A stretch of DNA of 64,000 bases from Bacillota bacterium. Lineage in GTDB: Bacteria > Bacillota_I > Bacilli_A > RF39 > UBA660. Below the pieces are notes generated by a model that saw only the letters and a program-made list of their open reading frames with translations, was not told the DNA's origin and did no database searches. The first letter of the stretch is position 1. The number at the start of each line of letters is the position of its first letter. Positions 1 through 8,611 of this stretch are shown piece by piece. The position numbers were made by a program, and so were the translations under genes. Where the stretch lies: positions 1-64,000 of the forward strand of contig SVAQ01000005.1 in the NCBI GenBank assembly GCA_015059305.1, written 5' to 3'.

Positions 1-1
1 A

Positions 2-85
2 TATCAACAAAATAAAATATCAAAAAAAGAATTTGATTCACTGATAAGGAATGCTAATCGCACTCCCAAATTAAAATCCAATTAA
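2..85 (+). CDS. C-terminal fragment of an upstream protein
   Basis: An open frame enters from the window edge and encodes 27 residues ending at a TAA at 83-85. The tail (ISKKEFDSLIRNAN then a basic end) vaguely resembles the short SHOCT-type C-terminal helix of many small proteins, but that is a weak impression. It lies about 35 bases upstream of the serine recombinase on the same strand, so it probably belongs to the same element. The function cannot be told from this fragment. Confidence 0.45.
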   Translation, partial: YQQNKISKKEFDSLIRNANRTPKLKSN

Positions 86-119
86 AGTAAACTTAAATAA
101 AAGAAAGGATGTGGCTAAA

Positions 120-1853
120 ATGCAAAGGACAGTAGCAATATATGCAAGAGTATCAACAGAACATGAATCACAATTATCTGCTCTTGAAAATCAAGTACAA
201 TATTATGATAATATTTTAGCTCAACATCCTGATTGGAAATTGTACAAAAGATATATAGATGAGGGTATAACAGGAACATCTATATTAAAAAGAAAAAACT
301 TTATGAAAATGTTAGAAGATGCCAAAAACGGATGCTTTGATTTAATAATTACTCGTGAAGTTTCTAGATTTGCAAGAAATACCGTAGATACATTGCAAGA
401 AACTCGAAATCTTAAAAAGATGGGAGTCGAGGTATATTTTTCTGAAGATAATATATGGACATTCAATGATGAAGACGGAGAGTTAAAACTTACTATTATG
501 GCAACATTAGCACAAAATGAAAGTAAGAAAATATCTCAAAGAGTAAAAGCAGGTCAAACTATTACTTTTCAAAATGGTGTATTTTATGGTAATGGTAATA
601 TATTAGGATATAACTATAATAAGTTTACAAAAGAAGTTACTATTAATCCAGAACAAGCAGAAATTGTGAAATTTATTTTTTCAGAATTTTTAAAAGGAGA
701 AGGATCAACTGCAATAAAATATAAATTAGAAGAAAGAGGATATTTAACTTCGACAGGATTAAAAAAATGGTCTTGTTCTTATATTACTAGAGTATTACAA
801 AATTCTTTTTATTGCGGAACTGTTGTTTATAGAAAAAGTTATATTCCTGATTATTTGGAACAAAAAGCTAAAAAGAATAATGGTCAAGTTGAAAAAATAA
901 TAGTTGAAGGTACACATGAACCTTTAATATCAAAAGAAGATTTTCAAAAAGTTCAAGAAATAATAAAAGAAAGAAGAACAATTATAAATGAACAAAAAGA
1001 AATTGGTAAAGGAATTCCTAAAAGTGTATGGTCAAAGAAATTATTATGTAATTGTGGTTCAAGCTTAAATAAAATGAAATATCATAAACAACCTGATGGA
1101 ACTATATCTTATTGTTATCAATGTTATAAACAAAAAAGATTAGGTTCGACTAAAACAAGAATAAAAAAAGGATTAGATACTTCTGATTCATGTGATATTC
1201 CAGTTGTTCAAGAATGGAAATTAATTCTAATGTCAAATATAATTTTTAATACAATTTGGAATGATAAAGAAAGAATAATTGAAATGGCAAATCAGTTGAT
1301 AGAAGAAACTATACAAGAAGATAGTTATCAAAATGATATTAAAGATGAGATTGAATATAATGAAAATAAAATAACAGGATATCAACAAAAAATACAAAAA
1401 TTATTAGATATGTATTTAAACGATATGATTGATAAAGATAATTATCTATTGAAGAAAGAAGAATTAGAAAATAATTTAAATACATATATGCAACTTAACG
1501 AAGAAGTAAAATCAAAGGTTACAACGCCAAAAGAAGTGTTAAAAAACAAATTACAAAATTTAAAACAAAATATAATAGACAATCTAAATTATAATGATAA
1601 TCATGTTTCTGAAGAAGTTATTGATTTATTTGTGAAAAAAATTATAGTTAGAGAAGATAAATTTGATTGGAAATTAAATTATTTGGATGGAATAATAGAA
1701 CCAAATTTAAAAGATGAGTTATTAGAAGATAGTAATGTTTTTCTTACAAGGATAGTAATTACCAAAGATGATGTTAGTAGATTTTTAGAATATCATAAGG
1801 AATATAGATTTTTAAGATTAAAAGAACCAATAAAGGTAGATATATATTTATAA
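120..1853 (+). CDS. Large serine recombinase (site-specific integrase)
   Basis: This 577-residue protein has the layout of a large serine integrase, the enzymes that insert and excise phages and conjugative elements. The N-terminal resolvase domain begins at the first residues with YARVSTEHESQ, which holds the nucleophilic Ser, followed by REVSRFARN and the long linker helix. A Recombinase domain follows (about residues 160-290). Then comes a zinc-ribbon region with paired Cys motifs (LLCNCGSSL and YCYQCYK) and a coiled-coil C-terminal half. ATG at 120 is preferred over GTG at 111 because AAGGAT lies 9 bases ahead of it. It is probably the terminal gene of an integrated element extending left of the window. 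I could not define its attachment core. Base composition does not differ obviously from its neighbours. Confidence 0.9.
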   Translation: MQRTVAIYARVSTEHESQLSALENQVQYYDNILAQHPDWKLYKRYIDEGITGTSILKRKNFMKMLEDAKNGCFDLIITREVSRFARNTVDTLQETRNLKKMGVEVYFSEDNIWTFNDEDGELKLTIMATLAQNESKKISQRVKAGQTITFQNGVFYGNGNILGYNYNKFTKEVTINPEQAEIVKFIFSEFLKGEGSTAIKYKLEERGYLTSTGLKKWSCSYITRVLQNSFYCGTVVYRKSYIPDYLEQKAKKNNGQVEKIIVEGTHEPLISKEDFQKVQEIIKERRTIINEQKEIGKGIPKSVWSKKLLCNCGSSLNKMKYHKQPDGTISYCYQCYKQKRLGSTKTRIKKGLDTSDSCDIPVVQEWKLILMSNIIFNTIWNDKERIIEMANQLIEETIQEDSYQNDIKDEIEYNENKITGYQQKIQKLLDMYLNDMIDKDNYLLKKEELENNLNTYMQLNEEVKSKVTTPKEVLKNKLQNLKQNIIDNLNYNDNHVSEEVIDLFVKKIIVREDKFDWKLNYLDGIIEPNLKDELLEDSNVFLTRIVITKDDVSRFLEYHKEYRFLRLKEPIKVDIYL

Positions 1854-1872
1854 GAAATGTTCACCAAATTTG

Positions 1873-1901
1873 ATGACATAAAAAATAAAATATGTTATAA
1901 T
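1873..1901 (+). promoter_or_regulatory. Sigma-A type promoter in the recombinase/PstS-like gap
   Basis: ATGACA (1873-1878) and TATAAT (1896-1901) are separated by exactly 17 bases. No start codon with a good ribosome site follows closely, so the transcript would cross about 270 untranslated bases up to a terminator at 2149-2174. Confidence 0.5.
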
Positions 1902-1907
1902 TAATTG

Positions 1908-2174
1908 TGTAAGAAAGCTGAGTTTAATGCTTTAATCAATGGTCAAATATATTACTTTTAGAGTTAATTGCCCCTCTAACACGACGGTGGCACAAGCTGC
2001 AATCAACAATAAGTAAATATAAAATACAGTGACATTTATACTCTAATATTTATAGAAAGAGAGTTGTTTTTTCTAAGATATATTCTCAACATAAAGAAGC
2101 CGCGCTATACAAGCTACAATCAATGCGAAAAATAATTAATTAAAAATTAAGACTATAGAAATCTAGTCTTTTCT
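1908..2174 (+). ncRNA. Candidate non-coding transcript of unknown family
   Basis: The gap between the recombinase and the PstS-like gene holds a consensus-like promoter and ends in a hairpin with a short T run (stem 2149-2155/2164-2170). Between them I see no coding frame. There is an imperfect direct repeat, ACAAGCTGCAATCAA near 1992 and ACAAGCTACAATCAA near 2109. I do not recognise the RNA. It could be an sRNA of the mobile element, a degenerate leader, or chance spacing of signals. Confidence 0.3.
2149..2174 (+). terminator. Rho-independent terminator
   Basis: A 7-bp stem (AAGACTA/TAGTCTT) with an 8-base loop is followed by TTTTC. It closes the candidate transcript ahead of the PstS-like gene. 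Confidence 0.5.
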
Positions 2175-2225
2175 TGTGTTATAATATAACTAATAGATAT
2201 ATAATAGTTTGTTGGGAGAAAAGTT

Positions 2226-3387
2226 ATGAATAATAAAAAATTTTGGAAAATAGTATTTAAATTAATTATTACTGGGCTAGCGCTATTTGTAAGTTATATA
2301 GTAGCAATATATTTGTTATTACTTCTTAGTTCATTAAAAATAAATGTAATTTCAATAGTGTGGAGCACTTTATTATTACCAGGTTTATTATTAACTTTAA
2401 TATATTCAAAAAACAAAAAAAGAGAATTAAAAAGATGGGGAGTATGTATATTAATTTTCTTTGTTGTTTTAGGAATTAATATTGGAATAAACAAGTATGA
2501 GGAAAGTATAACTATAGAAACGAATGTAAATATAAATTGTAGTGAATATTTACCTTTTGTAGAAGAAACTAAAATCGTTAAATTAGATTATGAAGCAAGC
2601 TTAAAATTAATAGAAAATTTACCAAGATTAGATGGGGCAGCGGCAGCATTTCCTTTATTCGGCATTTATAAATGCGACTTATCCAAACACTGTTAGTTTA
2701 AATGATGGAATATTTGAATATAGAAATACTGTAAGAGGTTATAGATCATTAGCTTTAAAAGAAACTGATATATTTTTTGGAGCACTTCCCTCAAAAGACC
2801 AAATAAATTTTGCAAAAGAACAAGGAATTGAATTTGAATATACAGAAATTGCGAAAGAAGCATTTGTATTTTTTGTACACAAAGATAATCCAATAGATAG
2901 CTTAACTACCGAAGAAATCAAGAAAATCTATTCTGGAGAGATTAAAAATTGGAAAGAAGTTGGCGGAAATGATGAAGATATTGTGGCTTTCCAAAGAAAT
3001 GAAGGAAGTGGAAGTCAGAGTATGCTTATTAGATTTATGGACGGAACACCGATTATGGAAGCTCCAACAGAACAAGTAAATGATTTTATGGTTGGCATAA
3101 TAAATAAAGTTTCGGATTATAAAAATAAAACAAATTCTATTGGTTTTTCATTTAGATATTATATGGAAGGAATTATAAAAAATCCTAATGTAAAAATGGT
3201 CAAAATTGATGGAATAGAACCAAATCTTGATAATATAAAAAATGAAGATTATCCAGTAACAACGTCTCTTTATGCAGTAACTTACAAAAATAACAATAAT
3301 GAAAATGTCCAAAAACTTTTGAAATGGATATTATCAAATGAAGGTCAAGAAATAATTGAAAAAACAGGATATGTTGGAATAAAGTAA
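2226..3387 (+). pseudogene. Membrane-anchored PstS-like phosphate-binding protein, broken by a frameshift
   Basis: Two overlapping frames together make one protein. The first (2226-2696) begins with three hydrophobic segments and reaches a PstS-type motif, LPRLDGAAAAFPL, before leaving frame. The second frame (open from 2632) carries on with SAFINATYP, the usual continuation of that motif in PstS-like proteins, and keeps the remaining ligand-binding lobes. These include FVHKDNPIDSLT, the GEIKNWKEVGG segment and RNEGSGSQS, which resembles the phosphate-binding loop. The break lies at about 2657-2664 and is equivalent to a 2-base loss or 1-base gain. If intact, the protein would be an extracytoplasmic binding domain tethered to the membrane, but no Pst permease lies next to it. 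A sequencing or assembly error is as likely as true decay, because the rest of both frames is clean. Confidence 0.75.
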
Positions 3388-3476
3388 GAATTCGTTTTTA
3401 TATTCTTAAATTTGACCTTAAAGTTATTGTTAAATATATACAACTATAAATCGACATAATTTGACACAATGCAAAT

Positions 3477-3505
3477 TTGACGATGTAAAGTAATTATGCT
3501 ATAAT
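3477..3505 (+). promoter_or_regulatory. Strong sigma-A promoter of a candidate sRNA
   Basis: TTGACG (3477-3482), a 17-base spacer and a perfect TATAAT (3500-3505) point away from the PstS-like gene. They lead into a structured segment that ends at a terminator about 115 bases later, with no gene in between. Confidence 0.7.
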
Positions 3506-3511
3506 TTATTT

Positions 3512-3625
3512 AGTGAACAAGAAAGTTCACAGGTTCAAATTCAATATTAATTTATTGAAGGCTAATGTGACATCATTAGTTATCCGAACTCCTTTCTAAA
3601 AAATAGCGCTATATGCGCTTTTTTT
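3512..3625 (+). ncRNA. Candidate orphan sRNA with its own promoter and terminator
   Basis: From the predicted start near 3512 the transcript would fold into consecutive hairpins. These are GTGAAC/GTTCAC at 3513-3530, TTCAAT/ATTGAA around 3541-3560 and CTAATG/CATTAG around 3563-3580, with GGTTC near 3532 able to pair with GAACTCC near 3587 as an outer stem. It ends at a GC-rich terminator. No plus-strand gene follows for 1.4 kb, so it is not an obvious riboswitch leader. I cannot match it to tmRNA, SRP RNA, RNase P RNA or 6S RNA. The family is unknown. Confidence 0.5.
3605..3625. terminator. Bidirectional terminator
   Basis: AGCGC/GCGCT with a five-base loop is flanked by an A run on the left and a T run (3619-3625) on the right. 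It can end the sRNA on the plus strand and the spoVB-like gene on the minus strand. Confidence 0.75.
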
Positions 3626-3627
3626 GA

Positions 3628-4929
3628 TTATATAATTTTTGTAAGATATTTCTGAGTATAAATGTAATTTAAAAGTACTACTAAAATGATATTGATTATT
3701 TCTGATAGTAATAGTGAATATAATCCTATTTTAAGAAGTGATAGAGTACTAATGCATATAAGTTTAACGATCGCAGCAAAGATTGTTATTCTAAGGGTTA
3801 CATTTACTTTGCCTATAGCTTGCATAAAAGAAGCAAATACTGCTTCAAAATAAAATAATATAAAAAAAGGAGCTAGTATTTTAATATAATCAGAACCTAG
3901 TGTAGTATTATATAAAAATGATAGTAAATCATTTCGAAAAACAAATATTATAAAAGTAAAGGAAAGTCCAATGATGAAAGTGAAAATAAAGGCTTGTTTT
4001 AGTCTTTTTTTAACTAAAGTATATTGATGTGTTTGCAAAAATCTTGAGATTTCTGGAAGTAAAGCAGAGGCAATTGCACTTATAAAAAAAGAAGGAATAG
4101 TAAGTGTTGAAATAGCATAAGCATTATAAGCTCCATATTGCAAAAGAATATAACTATTTGAATATCCCTTATATAAAAGAACATTGGTAAGGATTATTGG
4201 TTCAAAAAAATAACAAATATTGCCTACGATTCGACTAGCAACACTTGGCACTGAAAGTGTTAAAATATCTTTAGCATCAGTACGGTCATACTTTATTTTA
4301 GCTAGGTTAATTACATCTTTCTTTTTCATAAATAATAAAAAGACAATTATTGAGGCTAGCTCAGTAAAAAAAGAAGTTAAAATTAATCCGGCAGCGGCAT
4401 AAATATAAGAAATCTTAATAAGATTTGGCATAATTGTGATAACGAGAATAAGACGAATTATTTGTTCGACTGTATTTGATACAACGTGTGGAACCATTTT
4501 TTGCTTGCCATAATAATAACCTTTTAAAATGCACGCTAAAGAAGCAAACGGAAGCGTAAATGACATTGCTATTAATAAATAATACGCATCTGGTTCTTTA
4601 AGAAGATTATTAGCGATAAAAGGACTTGCTATAAACATAACTAAGATAATAAAAATATTTATTAATAGTATTAATATTGTAGCGCTATTTAAAACTTTAA
4701 GATCATCTTTACTAGCGATAAGTTTAGATATAGTAGTAGGCATGGCTAGAGTACCGATTGTTAAAAGTAAAGAATATGTTGGCATTACAATTGAATACAA
4801 ACTAATAGTAGTAGTACCAACAATTCTTGTAAATATAATCTTAATTACAAGTCCTAATACTTTGGTAGCCATTCCACTTAAGATTAAAATAAAAGTTGAA
4901 GCAATAAATTTATTTTTGAAAATTTTCAT
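3628..4929 (-). CDS. spoVB: MOP-superfamily flippase, SpoVB type
   Basis: This 433-residue integral membrane protein has about 12 predicted hydrophobic segments and belongs to the MATE/polysaccharide flippase (MurJ/SpoVB) superfamily. The start, KFIASTFILILSGMATKVLG, is typical of SpoVB, which is needed for spore cortex formation and probably flips lipid-linked peptidoglycan precursors. It is shorter than B. subtilis SpoVB (about 518 residues), lacking roughly the last two membrane segments. It is divergent from comN, 110 bases away. In B. subtilis spoVB and comN (yrzD) are also neighbours, which supports the sporulation assignment over a generic capsule flippase. A bidirectional terminator sits directly after the stop. 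Confidence 0.7.
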   Translation of the reverse strand: MKIFKNKFIASTFILILSGMATKVLGLVIKIIFTRIVGTTTISLYSIVMPTYSLLLTIGTLAMPTTISKLIASKDDLKVLNSATILILLINIFIILVMFIASPFIANNLLKEPDAYYLLIAMSFTLPFASLACILKGYYYGKQKMVPHVVSNTVEQIIRLILVITIMPNLIKISYIYAAAGLILTSFFTELASIIVFLLFMKKKDVINLAKIKYDRTDAKDILTLSVPSVASRIVGNICYFFEPIILTNVLLYKGYSNSYILLQYGAYNAYAISTLTIPSFFISAIASALLPEISRFLQTHQYTLVKKRLKQAFIFTFIIGLSFTFIIFVFRNDLLSFLYNTTLGSDYIKILAPFFILFYFEAVFASFMQAIGKVNVTLRITIFAAIVKLICISTLSLLKIGLYSLLLSEIINIILVVLLNYIYTQKYLTKII

Positions 4930-5037
4930 TGTAGTAAATCATATTATTATTAATGAGAAAAAAGACCGAAAACGTTAATTGCATTCGTTGCGCATTTTCA
5001 TGCTTTTTAGTATAATATAAATGAAAGAAAGTTTTTT

Positions 5038-5274
5038 ATGGAAGAAATGAAATTTAAATCATTAAACGAATTATATAATCGATTATTTCCAGCTTTTAAT
5101 ACTAAAAAAGGTGAATTACAAACCAAAGGTATTATCGTTAAGGAAATAGATTTATGGAATTATTTAAAAGAAAATGTATGGGCTAAAAATACAAATCTTA
5201 GTATTTATGACATGGTAAGTGACATTATGAAACTTGATGATTTAAAAATAAAAGAATATTTAAAGAAAAATTAA
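5038..5274 (+). CDS. comN: ComN-like post-transcriptional regulator
   Basis: This small 78-residue, soluble, helical protein looks like the ComN/YrzD family, with the characteristic pattern of an internal LWNYLKENVW segment and a C-terminal MVSDIMKLDDLKIKEYL. In B. subtilis ComN affects the localisation and stability of comE mRNA at the poles. Its gene lies beside spoVB and close to relA and dtd, exactly as here. The start is uncertain: ATG 5038 has only a distant GAAAG, while ATG 5047 follows GGAAGAA too closely. It is separated from relA by 21 bases and is probably cotranscribed with it. Confidence 0.6.
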   Translation: MEEMKFKSLNELYNRLFPAFNTKKGELQTKGIIVKEIDLWNYLKENVWAKNTNLSIYDMVSDIMKLDDLKIKEYLKKN

Positions 5275-5295
5275 ATAAAAGGATGTGTTTAATAC

Positions 5296-7392
5296 ATGAC
5301 AATAGAAGATTTAATTGCCAAAATTAAAAATCCGGATGATATTCCGGTTATTAAAAAGGCATATGATTTAGCATGTGAAATTTTAAAAGATGTTAAAAGA
5401 AAAAATGGTGAGAATGAAATTACTCATTGTCTTGAAGTAGCAAATATATTATCAGATTTGAATGTTGATACTACTACTATTGTAAGTGCGCTTTTGCATG
5501 AAGCTGATGATTATAACGATTTTGATATTAATCAAATCAAAGAAATATTCGGTGATGATGTTTATACAATTATAAATTCAGTAGCTAAAATTAACCGTTT
5601 AGAAATGGTGGACGAAAGTGAAAATAGTGCTATATATCTTCGCAAAGTAATGGTAGGTTTATGTGAAGATGTAAGGGTATTATTTATCAAACTAGCAGAT
5701 CGTCTTCATAATATGAGAACTATGGAGTGCTTATCTAAACAGCATCAAAAAAAGGTTGCTAATGAGACTTTATCGGTTTTAGTACCAATTGCTCATCGAT
5801 TAGGAATTAACTCAATTAAAAGTGAATTAGAAAATTTATGTTTATATTATTTAAAACCTGAAGTTTACAACGATATTTTGGAAAAATTAAATGATACAGT
5901 TGAAGGATTAAATGAATCTCTACAAGATATGAAAGATAGTCTTTCACACTTATTAATTGATAATGATATTAAATTTGAAATTAAAGGCAGGGTTAAAAGC
6001 GTTTATAGTATCTATAATAAATTAAGTAATGGGAAAAAATGGGAAAACATTTATGATATTTTAGCGTTACGCATTTTCGTTGAAAAAGAAAGTGATTGTT
6101 ATGCTGTTATTGGTTTAATACACTCTAAATATCGTCCGATGCAAAATCGTTTTAAGGACTATATAGCAGTACCAAAAGAAAACATGTATCAATCATTACA
6201 TACAACTGTTTTTGGCGAAGGTGGTATGCTTTATGAAGTACAAATAAGAACATATGAGATGGATGAAATAGCAGAAAAAGGTATTGCATCACATTGGTCA
6301 TATAAAGAAAAAGGTGCTAAAAAAATTCAAACAATGATGGAACAAAAATTAGAGTTATATCGAAGTATTATTGAAAATACAGAAAATAGCGCCGATAATG
6401 AATTTGCTTCGGTAATTGATAGTGATATTTTAAGTGACTTAATATATGTCTTTACCCCAAAAGGTGATGTGGTAGAACTTCCTGCAGGGGCTACTCCCAT
6501 TGATTTTGCTTACCGTATTCACTCAAAAGTAGGAGATACTATGGTTGGAGCAATAGTTAATGATCAAATGGTTCCGATTAATAGCGAGCTTAAAGAAAAT
6601 GATATAGTTAAAGTAATGACTAATCCTAATGCTAAGCCAAATAAAGATTGGCTAAACATTGTAAAAACTAGTCAAGCTAAAAATAAAATAAAAGCATATT
6701 TTTCAAAAATAGATAAAGAAGAATATATTGCAAAAGGCAAAGCAATTTTGGAAAAAGAACTTCGTAAAAGAAAGTTGTCAATTACAGAAATCTTATCTAG
6801 TGATAATATTGATAAAATTTGTTTGGGATTAAAGCTAAAAGATTTAGATGATATATATGTTTCGATTGGATCCTTTAGATATACTGCAAACTTTATAATA
6901 AATTATGTTACTGGCTCTGAGACAGAAGATGCGCTAGTTACTAAAAGAAGGCCTATATCAAATGTAAATCATAAATCAGACATTTTAGTTGATAATAAAG
7001 TTTCTATTTTAACTCATTTAGCTAAATGCTGTAATCCAGTAAGAAATGATGCAATCGTAGGTTTTATCACTAAAAATGATGGTATAGCAGTTCACCGTAA
7101 GGATTGTCAAAACATATCAATGTATAATGAACGGATGGTAGATGTTTCTTGGGCTGGTAAGACAGATAATTTATACTTTACAAGTATTTTAGTTAAAATT
7201 TCTAGTGATAAAAACAAACTTTCCGATTTAATAGCAGTTATTACGACAGAAAATTTAAATATTGTAACTATTGATATGCAAAAAGAAAATATGTATAGAA
7301 TTGACTTAAAAGTTAAAAATACTGATGACATTGATAATGTTATTAAAAATATTCGCAAATTAAGATATGTTAAGGATGTGCATCGTAAATGA
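5296..7392 (+). CDS. relA: RelA/SpoT-family (p)ppGpp synthetase with degenerate hydrolase site
   Basis: This 698-residue long-form Rel protein makes the stringent alarmone. Domain order: HD hydrolase domain (about 30-180), synthetase domain (about 215-340), TGS (about 395-455), a Cys/His-containing middle region with LAKCCNP, and a C-terminal ACT domain (about 625-698). The synthetase motifs are intact: YDILALRIFV, the RFKD charge motif of bifunctional Rel enzymes, YQSLHTT and EVQIRT. The hydrolase motif is unusual. The family HDxxED is replaced by HEADDY (residues 68-73), so the metal-ligand Asp is Glu and the catalytic Glu-Asp pair is Asp-Tyr, while ADRLHNMRT is kept. Hydrolysis may be weak or lost. 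The start follows AAAGGATG, and the stop overlaps the dtd start as ATGA. Confidence 0.93.
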   Translation: MTIEDLIAKIKNPDDIPVIKKAYDLACEILKDVKRKNGENEITHCLEVANILSDLNVDTTTIVSALLHEADDYNDFDINQIKEIFGDDVYTIINSVAKINRLEMVDESENSAIYLRKVMVGLCEDVRVLFIKLADRLHNMRTMECLSKQHQKKVANETLSVLVPIAHRLGINSIKSELENLCLYYLKPEVYNDILEKLNDTVEGLNESLQDMKDSLSHLLIDNDIKFEIKGRVKSVYSIYNKLSNGKKWENIYDILALRIFVEKESDCYAVIGLIHSKYRPMQNRFKDYIAVPKENMYQSLHTTVFGEGGMLYEVQIRTYEMDEIAEKGIASHWSYKEKGAKKIQTMMEQKLELYRSIIENTENSADNEFASVIDSDILSDLIYVFTPKGDVVELPAGATPIDFAYRIHSKVGDTMVGAIVNDQMVPINSELKENDIVKVMTNPNAKPNKDWLNIVKTSQAKNKIKAYFSKIDKEEYIAKGKAILEKELRKRKLSITEILSSDNIDKICLGLKLKDLDDIYVSIGSFRYTANFIINYVTGSETEDALVTKRRPISNVNHKSDILVDNKVSILTHLAKCCNPVRNDAIVGFITKNDGIAVHRKDCQNISMYNERMVDVSWAGKTDNLYFTSILVKISSDKNKLSDLIAVITTENLNIVTIDMQKENMYRIDLKVKNTDDIDNVIKNIRKLRYVKDVHRK

Positions 7393-7832
7393 AAGTTTTA
7401 ATTCAAAGAAGTGGACATAGTAGTGTGGCAATTGATGGTAAAATTTATAACGAAATAGAAAAAGGTTTAGTTATTTTTTCTTGTTTTACTCAAGGTGACA
7501 CCGTTGAAGATATTGATTATATAGTTCGAAAAATTGTTAATTTAAGAATTTTTGATGACGAAAATGGAATTATGAATAAGTCTATTTTAGATACTAGTGG
7601 CAGCATTTTATCAATTTCTCAATTTACTTTATATGCTGATACCGCTAAGGGGAATAGACCCTCTTACATTAAAGCATTAAAAGGCGAAGAATCTACATTA
7701 TTATATGATGAATTTAATAAAAGACTAAATGAACACGTGTTATGTGTAACTGGCAAATTTGGTGCGGATATGAAAGTAAATATTTTAAATGATGGCCCAG
7801 TAACAATAATAATTGATTCAAAAAATAGATAA
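7389..7832 (+). CDS. dtd: D-aminoacyl-tRNA deacylase
   Basis: This 147-residue enzyme removes D-amino acids (and Gly from tRNA-Ala) from mischarged tRNA. The two signature loops are present: SQFTLYAD in the first half, and NDGPVT, which carries the cross-subunit Gly-Pro that rejects L-amino acids. The length is normal for the family. ATG overlaps the relA stop by four bases, so the two are translationally coupled, an arrangement conserved in Bacillus-like genomes. A terminator follows directly. Confidence 0.96.
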   Translation: MKVLIQRSGHSSVAIDGKIYNEIEKGLVIFSCFTQGDTVEDIDYIVRKIVNLRIFDDENGIMNKSILDTSGSILSISQFTLYADTAKGNRPSYIKALKGEESTLLYDEFNKRLNEHVLCVTGKFGADMKVNILNDGPVTIIIDSKNR

Positions 7833-7839
7833 TTTTATA

Positions 7840-7878
7840 AAGATTATTCACAAGTTAAAAAGAGAATAATCTTTTTTT
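7840..7878 (+). terminator. Rho-independent terminator after relA-dtd
   Basis: A perfect 10-bp stem (AAGATTATTC/GAATAATCTT) with a 14-base loop runs into seven Ts. It separates the stringent-response operon from the spore coat operon. Confidence 0.85.
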
Positions 7879-7909
7879 ATTTGCATATCCTTTTGTAGGA
7901 GATGATAAT

Positions 7910-8611
7910 ATGAATTGTATAATACCCTTTGAAAGTAAAGTGAAATTTAATTGTCCTGTTAAAGAAGTATGTAGTATTTCGCTAGAACATGAAATAACTA
8001 AAAATGATGCTGAAGTATTAGGGAATTTTATTGTAAGTGGAACATATAAGGAACATGAGTTAAGTGTAAATACCTCAGATTTTAAATTTACAATTCCTTT
8101 TAATGTAGAACTAACTAATCGAATTGAAAATGAATCATTAGAATTTAGTATCGACAACTTTACTTATGATATAGCAGGTAGTGAGATGACAGTCAAAATT
8201 GATTATATTGTGTCTGCGGATGATGTGCGTGAAGATATTATTAGTGAAGAATCACAAGAAGATGTTTTGGATTTATATAGAGAAACGGAAGAAGGGAAAA
8301 AGGAAGACCAGGTTATAAGTTTACCTGTTATAGAAATCGAAAAGGAACCCAAAGATATGTTAGATGATAAAGAGGAAATTAAAGAAGAGCTACATGAGGA
8401 AGTACGTGAAGAAGTGAATCCTGAGATTGTTTCAGGCGTTGAAACAGAAAATGACTATATGACATACCATGTTCATGTTGTAAAAGAAGCTGAAACTTTA
8501 GAAAGTATTGCTTTAACTTATAAAATAGCAAAGGAAGACCTTGAAAAAATTAATGATATAACCGAAATTGTGCAAAATGATAAATTAATTATACCTATTA
8601 TTAATGAGTAG
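7910..8611 (+). CDS. spoVID: Spore coat assembly protein SpoVID-like, LysM domain
   Basis: This 233-residue protein matches SpoVID, the morphogenetic protein needed for the coat to encase the forespore. The N-terminal beta-rich domain (about 1-105) has the family pattern of alternating sheet with ISLEHEI near residue 24. An acidic low-complexity linker (about 106-180) follows, then a C-terminal LysM (about 184-233, YHVHVVKEAETLESIA through LIIPIINE) that would bind glycan. It is much shorter than B. subtilis SpoVID (575 residues), mainly in the acidic linker. The start has AGGAG seven bases upstream. The last 8 bases overlap ysxE, the same gene pair as in B. subtilis. Confidence 0.8.
   Translation: MNCIIPFESKVKFNCPVKEVCSISLEHEITKNDAEVLGNFIVSGTYKEHELSVNTSDFKFTIPFNVELTNRIENESLEFSIDNFTYDIAGSEMTVKIDYIVSADDVREDIISEESQEDVLDLYRETEEGKKEDQVISLPVIEIEKEPKDMLDDKEEIKEELHEEVREEVNPEIVSGVETENDYMTYHVHVVKEAETLESIALTYKIAKEDLEKINDITEIVQNDKLIIPIINE

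Noticed and set aside
3477..3625. Orphan transcript as SRP RNA, tmRNA or RNase P RNA
   Set aside because: It lacks the conserved SRP GGAAG/AGCAG loop, the tmRNA tRNA-like ends and the RNase P core, and is too short for the last two.
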